Made by a program: the position numbers and the translations under genes. Under the pieces are notes generated by a model, which saw only the letters and a list, made by a program, of their open reading frames with translations, was not told the origin of the DNA and did not search any database. From Ilyonectria destructans (lineage: Eukaryota > Ascomycota > Sordariomycetes > Hypocreales > Nectriaceae), in contig JAHEWK010000008.1 in NCBI GenBank assembly GCA_020740775.1, forward strand, positions 2,232,001-2,296,000: 64,000 bases of DNA, given 5' to 3'. Positions 22,767-34,425 of this stretch are shown piece after piece (the first letter of the stretch is position 1; every line of letters begins with the position of its first letter).

Positions 22767-23868
22767 CTAACATTGACCGTTCTCTCCATCGGACGGCATG
22801 GCAAACGCCATTATCACTTCTGCGGCTCTGGGTTCTGAAACCATCTCCATCGTTGCCAGGACACCCTCTAACCGGGACACAGGTTCGTTATTGCGAAAGT
22901 TCGTCTCCTCCATCTCTCCGAAACTCCCAGGCGGCGTGTTGGGCGTTCTGACACCCAGACTCGGTATGTTTTCTGCGTTTACCTCTGCCCCTGGAATCGC
23001 AGCCGATGCTGGAGAAGCGCCATTCGTTTCTGATCTGGAGAAACTGATTCTTCTAGGAGGAGAAAGCTTTCCTGCCTCTCTTGGGTTTCTGTCCGTCATG
23101 ATCATCTGGTCGTTGAGAGAATGTCGTGGATGGTATGTCCCCGGAGTATCAGCTGTCATTCAGTCTTTTTTCCGCTCCCCATACTGATATATTTTAGGAT
23201 ACCATCCCCTGTCGCTGAGGTCTGATCTGTCTTGGTTGATGTTGGGTGTCAGTCGAAGTTTTGCTACACCCTTCTGGATGCTGTCGAGGTTTGCTTGGTT
23301 GGTGGCGTGGGAGTCTTGGGAGGCCTGTACTCTATCTGTCCCAAGTTATTCTTGTGCTTTGTCTTGCTAACTGCACCTACAGGTTTTTTATCAGCGTCTT
23401 TTCGCAGCAGATTAAGGAGTGTGATGCTTAACGGGTATTGTAGCGGAGGCATCTTACCTGGAGTCAACGACTGATCAGCTGCTAGGAAGTTCTGCCACCA
23501 GTTCACAAGCCACTGCCAGTTCGCTGTCCATCGCCGGTTCGCAGTCCCTCGCCAGTTCGCTGTCCCTCGCCAGTTCGCTGTCCATCCCCAGTTCGTGAGC
23601 AGTGTCTAGTTCCTGATTCGAGGTGCAAGTACTAACCTGATCACCGTCATGGCTGGCTTGTCTAGGTATATCGGTTATACGCTGGCGACGAACGAGTTCC
23701 AGGACACCGCCTCTTCACGCCTCCTGTCGCCGGATCGACTCGAGCGGAGCGTGTCCAGGAGAGAAGAGTATATATTTCAGACTTCGCTTGATCTCTAGCA
23801 GATTTCCTGAATCGGGTGGTATCTATTGACGGGGCATCTTGCTCACGCGTGAGTGCTTCTGGCGACAT
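22767..23868 (-). other. Possible multi-exon gene, unrecognised
   Basis: Several reverse-strand open pieces with protein-like composition line up: MSPEALTREQ from 23868, a DSELAR-repeat stretch near 23600, a WWQNFLAADQ piece near 23490, and a 130-codon Pro/Ser/Arg-rich piece ending at 22767. Between them are GT/AG pairs with plausible branch sites, one of which would contain the heptamer at 23400. I could not build one unambiguous spliced frame across 23500-23700, so this may be a low-complexity gene, a remnant, or chance. The opposite strand also has a 129-codon frame at 22798-23187, which looks less protein-like. Confidence 0.28.
23516..23602. repeat. 18-bp minisatellite
   Basis: Four units and a partial of an 18-base repeat, starting at 23516, 23534, 23552, 23570 and 23588, consensus CCAGTTCGCTGTCCMTCG. 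The period is a multiple of three; on the reverse strand it reads as repeated DSELA(R/M). Confidence 0.8.
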
Positions 23869-24747
23869 GTCCCTTGGAGTGAGTTCATGCTGACGTTGGG
23901 CCTGGTCTGGAGGTATCAGCGATCATCGCGACGCAGGCTATTACGACTCATCTCCGATAGCGAGGCTCAGATTCCGAGGATCTCCAAGTTCTGGAGTATC
24001 AGCTACCTTATGTCACGCATGGACAGCAGCGCGCTGGTGACTGAGCAGGGAAGCTGGAGTTAAGTGTGTTCTACTGCGCAGCTGAACTCGGTTGGAGATG
24101 CTAATACCAGAAACAGGTTCGCCCGCGTTTTCGCATTCAAGCTATGGAGTTCTGCCATTCTGAAACCAATTTTTTTGTATGTCGTATCTAAAACACTACA
24201 GTGATAATTGACCACAACTAACTGCACCACCACTTTAGCTTCATCATTTACCGTCCAGTACTTACAAATTAGCTTCATCTACCGTCCAGGTACATAAGGT
24301 GAGCGGGGTAATGAAAATTCTGCGCGTCATCTGCCTGCACTAATTGACCGAGCTGTTTTCTAGTTCCAGCATATAAAAGTTTGTTCTTTGTCCAGGCCGA
24401 GGTTATTGGATATCTGCGGCATTAGCAATGGGATCTGGGGCGGGTATTGCGACAGTATGGTTGAGTTAATGCAGTTATGGAAATCAAACTACTATAGAAT
24501 AACAATTGATGTGTTTTCGCATTGCATGTTGAAATTTGCAAATGGAAGCTGGACTCGCGTGATATGGAGCTGGACATTCAAACAGGATTCATATGCTGCG
24601 TTTTCGCAGAGAGCTTGGAGATACAATCAACATTTCAGCACACATCACCTGGACCGCCGAGACGCTATTCTGCTCACAATATAATCTTCATCTCAATGTA
24701 GCTTGACCTTAGACAGCATTACAGTAGATACATATATTCTTTTCGCA

Positions 24748-27700
24748 GTCACCCTATTGAGATTGAATACTCTTTCCAGTATTGCAAAGTAATTTCTGCC
24801 CAAAATCCTTATACGCGGCCAACATTACTCTGATCTGCACATTAGCTGCACGCCCGACAGCCTGTTATCCCAAATATTAATTGTTCACCGCGACACAATT
24901 TCCAGCTCGACATAACTGTTCACGCTGGACATAATAAGTTATGAAAGGTGTCCGCAACTGTCCACACCATATTTGAATATTATGCTGTTCATTTATAACC
25001 ATTCCCGAATCATCAAATCCGCACATGGTACTACCAGGCTGCAATCCTTCTGACAACCATGTCCTAATATCACCCCCGCCCGCGTACTTTCCGGGAAGAA
25101 ACACGAAAAACCTCTTCTGCAGGCTGCCCGCCGTTCATCACGTCAAGATGCGTGCGGTCATTATGAGTCCGTGGCCACGCTACCACTTACGTACGACGAA
25201 AATGCGATGAGGGTGGCCCATGCACGCCAGTTGCGGGCCTCGTAGGCGGTGTAGACCGTCAAATTCTTTCGGCAACAAAAAGCATTTCCCAGTGCCTTTC
25301 GCTCAAAAAGTTTTCTTCCTTTTAACGCACCCTCTAGACAGTGCAGCCATTACATAGCTCCGCTACCAGGTGACATTCTGTCATACTAGCCGTGGAGCCG
25401 TTGATGAACCTGCGATTTCGTGGTGCGGAGACTGATTTCTTCTTGGTTTTATAAGAACTGCCCAAGTTCATTCTCTACTGCTTGGGCTAGTGTCAGAAGA
25501 ACCGCACATTTTGATACCGTAGCCATCCACGCCGCTGTGATTTTATCTTCAGGCTGGGTCGGATAAGGAGAGACGACCCTTGTGTACCATCCCCCACATT
25601 TCCGGTCATGGAAATTGTTCGGTTCAGTTGATGCGATCTTCTCATGTCTCGTCAGTCGAGAGCCAAGAAGTCCAAGATCTGCCTCATTTGATTCGACATT
25701 GCCAATTTGTCGCGTCAGAAGGGCCAGAAATACCGTCATATAGAACTGTCTTCAGCTCAACTGCCGTCATGTGACATCGTGTTTCTGTGTGCGAATTGGA
25801 GGGGACGCCCCAGGTTGTCTCCAGCCCTTCAACGCACAACTGCCGTGTTTCGGCGATTGAGGCGTCGCGATGGTCAAGCTCGGATCCCTGAAAGACGGGT
25901 TCCAGCCCAAAGCCCATACGTCGTTGTGCAGCACAGCGCGGATGCATATCTTGCGGGGGACGGATAAACTGGGCAGGTGATGAAGCGATAACGGACGAAA
26001 TCCTTCCGAGATTGCCATGTGAAGCCTCCCGACGCCGCCCACCTTGCCGTCGTGGTGGCGACGTTGGTGTCGTGGTGGTCACCTCCCCGCCCTAAATCCT
26101 CGGTTGTCTCCCCCCAATGTCTTGGTTCGATATATGTGCCTCCAAGTATAACCTCTGGCGCCATCGTCAACTTGTTGGGAAAGACATTTCATCGTGATAG
26201 CATGTGAGGCTTTGGTCTCCCACAGTCAGATGCCACATCGAGAAAGCATAAAACCACCAAACAAACGGCGGTGATGTGATCGTGCCTCCCCTCAGCAGGA
26301 ACCCACACTAAGCCTATTCAAGCAGGGAGCTTCATCCATGATCCATGAATGTAGGGATCATCCTCCCACTCGGGCGTTGCTTGTGGAGGAATCGCATTGG
26401 GCATATCGGCTGCGTGGGCAAGCTGGCGGCGAATTCTATTCCCATGGTCTCGGGTCTGTCCCCGGAATTCGAAATGGAACTCGGTCAGAAATCCCTACCT
26501 TTTTGGAGCTCAGATCCAAAGGGCTTGTCTTCAGGGCAACAGCTCGCAACTGGCACATGGCACCGCCACCGGGAGGAGGAGGCGATGGCTGCCCCACATG
26601 TGTTTGAGTGGGTTGCCGGCGGCTTCGTGATGTAACCCGAAGCTATTTCCCGGAGGCCGGTGACAGCGATGATTCTGCAATACGGAGGGACGTCTGGGGA
26701 AGAGCAGAGTACATGGCCGGGGAACGGACTAGCGAAGTTTGGTCGACTCTGACTGCCGACTAGGCACCTTCACAGGCTGAACATTGGCAAGGCTCGGCAA
26801 CGGCATGGCATCCGATGGAGGAGGGAGGGCGGGCGCCCTGTTCTGATCAAGAGGGCGCAAGCACGAGCCCAAGAGCGCCAAAGCTCGAGCCATCGGCCAA
26901 GCAAGCAATGGGATGGAGGGCAACTCGGAGCGAAGGGGGGTCGGCCGGCAACCCGGGAGTTGGATAATGATTGGGGGTCGGTTATGGACTACTGTCGATG
27001 GGGGCGACGACGGCATGGAAGGTAGGTAGGTAGGTAACCTGCGATATTGCGTCGCAGGCAAGGCAGCGAGATACAGAGCACTTCCCAACAAACATGGCAC
27101 AAGCACGGGCTTCGTTCAGCGTCGGCCACTCGTCAGCAGGCACGCACACACGAGACAGCCAGACCATCCAAACCATGCCGTGCCGTGGCTCGAAGCCAGG
27201 CTCGCGGGTGTTGGGTGTTGGGTGTTAGCCGCCTGGCACATGACTCGAGCCCGTTGCTTACCACCAGGATATGTTAGCCGAGTGACTTGGCGGATTCGGC
27301 CATCCGTCATTCTGCGTGGTCCGTCTATGATTTTCCCGACGAAGCTCAGAGCCCGGAACCTGAATGCAAGCAACCGACCGAGTCAAGGCGCGATTTATTA
27401 GAGATTTGGGGAATGCGCCGCGGGGGGGTTGAGGATGGGGGATGGGGATAAGAGATCTCATATTTTTGCCTTTGCATGTGATCCCGCAGCGCAAATCGAT
27501 CCATCATTGATCCATTCCCATCCACCCCTGGCCAGTTAGCCCTGGCCTATCAACGGACCCCTGTTGCCGTGCTTGAACGCACCATTGCCCGGCTCTGACA
27601 CGTGCTTGTGATGATACACGATGCTACATGGGACCGACATCATGATTGTATCCCTACACACGAGGTACTCGACGGATAGATACAGTCATGGCTCCCATTC

Positions 27701-28765
27701 GTTGTCGCTGCCAAGTCATGGTTCATCGACCTGTGCCCCCGGTTGTTGTTACATGCCCTCCCACAGGATAATAATTGCCTGGCTACCCATCCATCCAATA
27801 TCCGTCCCCTTCTTCCACCCTTCATATGGCGAGGAAGTGAGCCGGCCGCAAGAGCCTGTCGCAGCTTTGCATCCGCGGCACTGTCTGTTAGCCATTCTGC
27901 TTCTATAGATATCATCCTCGTCCCTCCCTTCTCCCCCTTTGCCCCTCCTCCCCCGTAATAAGAAAAAAACGCTTATTTTTGACGAGCATGCAAGGTTGAC
28001 GCCGACCTGAGCCTCAGTTCGTCATCGCAGTTCGTCATCGTTTTTTTGTGCTTCACTGCTCAACCATCCCCCTCTCCACCGAATCTCAGCCCTGGGTCGT
28101 TGTCCCCTCCTCTCTCTTCCGGGGCGGCCCTCGTCCTCCACTTCTATCTCTGGGCATCGTCGTCGGGCGTCTCACAGGGCGTCTCACAGGCTTCTAGCGG
28201 GCTGATATCCCCACTATTCGGCTGTCTAGGTGGCGTTGTTAGCCACTGACCGCCCACTAACCCACTGGGATCCCACCTGAGCCCGGTCCGGTCTGCGCTA
28301 AAACTCGGCGTCCACCTCCTCGGCCTGGTCCCTGCAGCTGAGCCCGCTGGAGAGTTTCTCAGCACGAGCGCCTGACGTTTTCCCTGTGGCTTCGTTGGTG
28401 GTCCCCTGTGGCTCCCTGTGGTCCCCTGTGCGCTCCCAAGACCCCCGCCGCGATCAACTGAAATACCCTTTGCAGCCGCCCTCCCCCAAGCGCCCCTTCC
28501 GGGCGTCACCTCATCTCTCATCCCATTCATCCCTCCTTCCCCAACCCTTTTGCATCTTACTCCTCCCTCCTACCACCAAAGAATTGCCGACAAGACACAA
28601 TCCTCACTTTGCATCGCCCTCTCTTACTCCATCTCTCCGTCTCTGGCCGAGACGGCGCGCACCGCATCGCACCCGTTGGACTCTTCCGCGCCCGGCCAAG
28701 CGTCTTTCTCGTATCCCGCACCGATGTCCGGTTGACGTACCCGCCTTATCGCCGACGCCAGCTCC
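24748..28765. other. Block boundary, then long gene-free stretch and Opi1 leader
   Basis: The heptamer stops abruptly after 24747. From 24.8 to about 26.2 kb there are only short frames without recognisable domains. From about 26.6 kb the sequence becomes GC-richer. From about 28.0 kb it is strongly C/T-rich (many CCTCC and CTCTC runs), which fits a long leader or promoter for the gene at 28766. I see no tRNA or terminal repeats. The element edge, if any, should lie near 24.75-25.3 kb. Confidence 0.45.
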
Positions 28766-30658
28766 ATGGAGCGCAATCACATGCTTGCCCCAACCCGCGA
28801 TCGCGAGTCCGCCTCATCCCACGATGCCGTCCTCGGACCGCCGCCTCCTCTCCCGACACCCCATATGATGGGCTTCTCTCCTCCCGCCTACTCCCCCTCG
28901 AGCCACGTCGGCGCCTCGCTCCTCAACATGCCCGATGTGCCCACCACCGAGCTGCCTCCCCCGCTGCCGCGACCGCTACCGCCGTTGTCTCATCGGGATG
29001 CCGATATCAAGTTGCCTTCACTCAGCTCCCTCACCGGCGACTTGGCCCTCAACCCTCCCAGCAACCATTGGCCTCACCTAACCCCCCTCTCACCGTACCA
29101 CCCATCCGCTCCGCAGCCGCTGCACACCGCCGACAGCCCAAACAAGATGGACCTCGACGCAAGCACCAACAGTGTCGCCAGCGCTGCGTCTCCCGATCAC
29201 CTCCTCGATGCGAGATCAGGCAGTGTAAGCCTTGACGACCCCGATGTGCGACTGGCCGCCGAGGCGCTGGGCGATTTGAGAGCCGGTTAGACCCCCTGCT
29301 TACCCTCATGATGCGCAGTCGCTAATCATGTGACAGACTTTGTATCGTCACCTCCTAACAGAAATTCGTCGCTCCCCGTGAGCCCACCGACCTCTCACAG
29401 CTATCAATCAACCTCCCGGACACGGACGCAATCCCCACAGCCCGAACCCTTGCTGTCTCTCCTCACCACATCCCATCCGTTGCTGGCTAGCACTATCGAG
29501 GGCGCAACATCCGCCTATGGAGGCGCCAAGAACTTCTCCCCGCGCTTCCGGTCTGGCGCCGAGTACGTCGAAGGTTATCTCACGCCAATTGCCAATACCG
29601 TTGGCTCAGTCGGTCGGAGGACTGGCGTCGAAGGCGGTGTGCGGTGGTTCTTGGGTGCAGGACGAAGGCAGAACAGCTCTTCCTCTGACCTGGAAACTGG
29701 AAATGGCTCCAAGAAGCGACGGAAAGTTGACAACACCCAGTCTGTCAGCAACAAGCGAGTCGAAGGAGAAGGCATGAAACAGATTGGCGGTCTCCAGCAG
29801 CTCCCAAGTGAAAGCGACGGGCTACAAGACCCGTTCTCTCCCTCGTCCAGGTTCGCCTCCCGCCGCATGTCTACAACGAGTACCGTCGACACCTTGCCAG
29901 CCTACGATGAAATACGGTCGCCTGCCTACACCGAAACGGCCGATGCACAAAACTCTCCGAGGCCGTCCAATGGAGCGTGGCAGTCCCGCTTGATCATGTC
30001 CACTTCGGGGTTGAGCATCGCGATGAGCGATGAGAGCCTGCGCAGCTTGAAGTACTGCTTGCGATGGCTGAAGTGGGCCAATAGCCATATTGGCCGCGTC
30101 ATCGGTGCCCTGAAGGACACCCTGGAACAGTTTGACAAAGAGGATGCCGCGGCGGCTGCCCATTCTCAAACATCTGAGCAGGATCACGCCCTCGGCGGGC
30201 CGAGCAATGGCGCAGCAGTAGATGACCAAGCTCAGTCGCGGAGGGAGATTGCTGCTCGGATTGCCACCCTCAAGGGTGATGTCCTAAGGACTCTCCAGGA
30301 AGTCATCATCACCGTCTCAAAATACGCTGGTGGTGCCCTGCCTGAGAACGCGCGCATCCTCGTTCGCCGTCATCTCACCAGCCTTCCCCAGCGCTTCCGC
30401 GTGGCTACCATGTCGGACAATGCCGCCCAGGACAGTGACGCAGACAGCGAGTCTGCCCTACGTGAGGGTGCACAGAAGGTACTGGTCTTGGCCAAAGAGG
30501 GTCTCGACATGGTGGCACAGGTCAGCGGTGTCCTCGATGGCACCATCGTCAGCGCGGAAGAGTGGTGTGAGCGAATGGGCAAGCGACGACGCAACCCTGA
30601 TGAGGAGAAGTCAGTGTTGCCCCAAACTCAGACTAACGGCGATGTAAAAATGGGTTGA
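28766..30658 (+). CDS. ccg-8: Opi1-domain transcription regulator (CCG-8-like)
   Basis: ATG at 28766; exon 1 to 29285, a 51-base intron (CTAAT branch), exon 2 to a TGA at 30658; about 613 aa. The N-terminus is Pro/Ser rich. VRLAAEALGDLR near residues 160-172 and a strongly conserved block around 231-285 (SAYGGAKNFSPRFRSGAEYV, EGYLTPIANTVGSVGRR, GVRWFLG) mark the Opi1 family. A KKRRKV nuclear localisation-type signal follows at about 300. The C-terminal half carries helices (SLRSLKYCLRWLKWAN and others). Yeast Opi1 represses inositol/phospholipid genes; the filamentous homologue CCG-8 is a clock-controlled regulator linked to lipid and sterol stress response. Assignment to the family is firm; the target genes are inferred from homologues. 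Confidence 0.9.
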
Positions 30659-32464
30659 ATGTTTCATCCTACAAACCGAACCTTCTCACGAGATGATAAG
30701 AGGATGGTGCAGAGAGAAGCAACAAAGAGCCGGAGCGAGGCGATGCGAAAGACAAATGGCCCAGGAAAAGAAGCAAGAAAAAACCAAAACGGTTAAAAGC
30801 AAAAACAAAAACCTCTTGGAGATGGTGAAAGCCTCTCCACAAGCACCGGGGACTGGAGTGGTGGTTTACGGAAGACGCTGAGATGCGATGGGCTAGGATG
30901 TGGACTTGACATGATACCTGACTGTGCGCCACAATGATGGAACGCGGACATTCCTTTACACCGATTTCCTTGAGATACGAGAGGCAACGAGCTAAACATT
31001 CGGGGCAAGCAAGCGGGTCATGGCTGGGAACTGTTTGTCAATACTGACTTCCCACCTGACCATTTTCTTTTACCGTTTCTGTTGTGGATATGGCGTTGAT
31101 GGTTTAGGGGTGCCTGTCAATATGGGGCTGTTTTGGAGAGTTGATATTGAGCAAAACTGTTGCTTTCCCATGTCTTGGGTATTTTTCGAGACGGATATCT
31201 GAGGATATCTCACCGTTCATGTTGCGATCCATTTCAATGTCTCATCTTGTCTATGACATCGTCGCCATTCTTGGCGACGTTTGCTTGGAGCGGTATGATA
31301 CCTAGTTGTGAGTTTGCGTGTGACGTTGTATTCCTGACTTGAACTCTAGTTGGTGATGGGTTCACTCCGCCTGATGGAGAATAATGACATCATTTCTTCA
31401 ACCGAGTTGCCGTGATATCGTTCAAGGTAGAACCTCTGCCACTGGCGTGGTAGGGGAGTCAGCCCACGGCATGTATTCCGAATCGTGCCAATGGGCCCAG
31501 TGTGTATGGGAAATGGTAATGAATCAGCCCAACTTGTCCTACAGCCCGAAAGACACGCAATGACACTGCGCATCACAATAAGAGCCCCATTCATTCTTGA
31601 GTATTTCTATTCGCAAACATGCGTATTACATTCGCACATGGGTATGCATTCTTTCTCTAATAGCCAGGTAAACTAATGAACCTAGCCTGTATCCCCAATT
31701 AAGGGCAGGATCTTAGGCTTAAGGTCTACCCTTGCTATCAATCCTAACAAAATAAGCATTAGCCTTAAAGGATAAATACTAAGAATTATACATAGTCTTG
31801 TTGACTTTCATCTCTAAATTGCTCCACTAGAAATGATCGCCGTTACTTAAGTGTACTTTAACTTGATCAATGTGGAAAGCAGAGTAAGATCTACTTACGT
31901 ACTTCACAATGATGTAAACGAAGTACGGAACAAGAATTGGGGGCTTTGGTTCGCCTCACCCCGCTTCAGCCGCACCGCCTGGTCACTTCGCATTCACCCG
32001 TATTCATCGTATTGTCCTCTCAGGCGGCTCTCTGACAACGCAAAGGCTATTAAGCGATCAATACGGCCTTCTGCCCCCAGAGACGGCAGCCCTGCTACTA
32101 CGTCATCGTGGCATTAGTCCAATCCTATGGGGCTATTTTCAAGGGCTCGCAGACCGGGCCACCAGTTAGCATGGCGGTAGATGGACTGCAGCGGGTGAGG
32201 GATCGAAGATCATGTGGAGGAGATGCTTAAATGGAGGTTTTGGATTCTCAGCTACTGGCTGGACTAGCTGTAGGCTGCATCCTCCTTTCTTATTCCTCCG
32301 CAAAATGGTTGATGTATCTGGAACCAGTCGGTCTGGCTGTAAGTGGTTATTGAGAAGCAGCAAGCCCTAGCTCAACGTGAATGCATAAATACTCCCATAT
32401 CCCTCCCCATTGTATCATCTGATGGGCCACCACTCGGCATAGATCAGACGCTCAGGTTCTCATT
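30659..32464. other. Intergenic, no gene seen
   Basis: The first ~400 bases are an A-rich 3' region of the Opi1 gene. The 31.65-31.90 kb part is AT-rich and might be an old mutated repeat. A TATA-like ATAAATA stands near 32386, about 80 bases before the esterase start. No ORF, tRNA or repeat is supportable. Confidence 0.5.
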
Positions 32465-34276
32465 ATGAAGCCTCTCACCGCAGTATCACGGCTCACACTG
32501 CCCGTCTTGACAGTAGCCAAAGGCGAGAACTACCCCATCCCTCCTCCAACGGCAGCTCTCGACTCAGGTCCAATCGTCGGCGTTTCTGTAGAGCTCCTTG
32601 ATTCCATTTCTCCAGTCCATAAGTATCTCGGCATCCCATATGCGTCGCCTCCCGAACGGTTCAGTCGTGCAAAGAAACCAGAGCCGTGGACGGAACCACG
32701 TCAGGCCACTGAGTTTGGATCGGCGTGCACCCAATTGTTTGTCAACAATGGTAACTCATCCTCCTAGTTAAACACTTATATGCACAGAGTACTAATAATC
32801 TCACTTGAATAGAACTCGGTCCCGGTGTGGATATCCTCAAGAACTTCTTCGACAACAACCCGCCCGAGAGCGAAGATTGTCTGTACATGAACGCCTTCGC
32901 GCCGACAAGCCCGCAACCCCCTGAGGGCCGCCCCGTGGTGCTCTTTATTCACGGTGGTGGTTGGCAGCAAGGACACGGAAGGATCGATATGTCTGGGTTT
33001 GCAGCGTATGAAGACATTGTCGCGTTCTCGTTCAACTACCGCACAAATAGTATGTGGCTCCTGGTTCTCACACCTCAGACAACTAATCGAAGCAGTGTTC
33101 GGGTTCGCCAACTCTCCTGATATTCCCGTTGACGAGACCAACCTCGGTCTGTACGACCAACAGCTCGCCATCGAATGGGTCCAGGCCAACGCCAGAGCCT
33201 TTGGCGGAGACCCGAGCAAGGTGACTATCTGGGGCGAGTCAGCCGGCTCCATGTCCGTCGACATCCAGGTCAACGCGTACGGAGACGCCCACCCACCGCC
33301 CTTCCGCGGCGCAATCATGTTTAGCGGCCAGATGTCCGTAGGCCTGTTGGGCTCAACTTCGAAGCCTCAGGAGAAGCGAAACTGGGAGGCTGTCGCGCGG
33401 GTGGTAGGGTGCAACGGCACCGACAACCAACTGTCCTGTATGCGCGCCGTCTCGGCAGACGACCTCATCGACGCCATGTCCACCACGCAAGTCACCTTCA
33501 TGCCCGTCACCGACAACGTGACAGTGCCCAGCGGACGAGTAGAGCGGTGGCGCAACGGCGAGAACGCAAAGGTGCCAGTGCTAATGGGGACGATTGCGCA
33601 GGAGGGTCGCGCGCTGGTGAACCGCCACATCAACATGAGCCTGTTCCTGGATTCATACCTGATGGAGCCGCTGGTGACGCGGGAGCAGCGCGAGGCGCTC
33701 TTGGACGTGTACCGGGCGGATCCAGAATTGGAGACGGACTTTGATGTTGCAGCGGCGATTTATACGGATTATTTCTTCCAGTGTGTAAGTGAAGTGGTGA
33801 CCCCTATATTGGACCTCGAGAGCTGAACTGGTGCATAGCCTCAAGGAATACTAGCCAACATCTCGGCTTCCATCGACAACCCCACCTGGCGGTTCTACTT
33901 CAACGCCTCCCTCACCAGCATGTTCCCGAGCGAACTCGCCTGGCTGGAGAAATTCCACGGGTCCGACGTAGCGCTGCTCTTCAGCTCGCCCACATTCGAG
34001 GGCGACGCGGGGGGATTGCCGTTGACGCCGCAACTGTATACGTTTGGCAACTACCTGCGAGGCGTCGTGGGGAGGTTCGTCAAGAACCCGCAGGGCGGGC
34101 CTGGGTGGCCGGCGGTGGGCTCGCGGTATGTGCCGTTCGACGTGGCGAATCTGGGAGATGTCGGGAGAGAGGTGACGGTGGCGGGGCCCACGATGGTGGA
34201 TCAACGGGTGTTGGATGAGAGGTGCGAGCTGTATGGGGCGATATATCCTGTGCTTGAGAAGTATGTGTTGTCTTAG
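32465..34276 (+). CDS. Type-B carboxylesterase/lipase
   Basis: Four exons with introns at 32751-32812, 33050-33095 and 33785-33838; all join in frame to a stop at 34276, about 550 aa. The alpha/beta-hydrolase layout is complete: YLGIPYASPP, the SEDCLYMNAF motif, the oxyanion loop HGGGW, nucleophile Ser in GESAGS, an acidic residue in the QEGRAL region, and a His in FHGSDVALLF. This is the COesterase family, hydrolysing carboxylic esters; the natural substrate is unknown. The N-terminus is mildly hydrophobic and may be a weak signal peptide, but no clear cleavage site is seen. Confidence 0.88.
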
Positions 34277-34425
34277 TTGAGCATGTCACAGAGGCAGACA
34301 TGGGAGAATCAAATATCAAAGTGCATGGCGAGTTGAGTCTTGTGAATAGAGTAGATTTCCCGAATACGGACGTAACTATCCGGATAATCTTCCATTGCAA
34401 GATGTGTTTATCCTATTATAACCGC

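Larger units (their letters stand above)
154..24747. repeat. Dispersed TTTCGCA heptamer island
   Basis: The exact heptamer TTTCGCA (or TGCGAAA) begins at 154, 1306, 1352, 2676, 2899, 3325, 3458, 4104, 4329, 4826, 5004, 5015, 5162, 5813, 5854, 6571, 7204, 7676, 10648, 11397, 11492, 12068, 12212, 12298, 12393, 12474, 13079, 13240, 14439, 15021, 15650, 15735, 15804, 16182, 16277, 16360, 16706, 17275, 17997, 18317, 18595, 19472, 20611, 21797, 21893, 21968, 22386, 22562, 22689, 22892, 23400, 24129, 24515, 24602 and 24741. That is 55 copies (32 forward, 23 reverse) against about 3 expected. Downstream of 24.75 kb I found six, near expectation. TTCGCA preceded by another base is near background (about 11 copies), so the seventh base matters. 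The base before is A or T in about 70% of cases; the base after is free. The island continues off the left edge of the window. Confidence 0.85.

Noticed and set aside
22798..23187. 129-codon plus-strand ORF
   Set aside because: Overlaps a reverse frame with a more protein-like composition; no domain, no splice context.
154..24747. Heptamer as a core promoter or splice signal
   Set aside because: Copies occur in both orientations, far from starts, in introns and in pseudogene exons, with no fixed distance to any gene feature.
25449..26170. Several 90-130 codon ORFs on both strands
   Set aside because: They overlap one another in different frames, and none has a domain or plausible gene structure.
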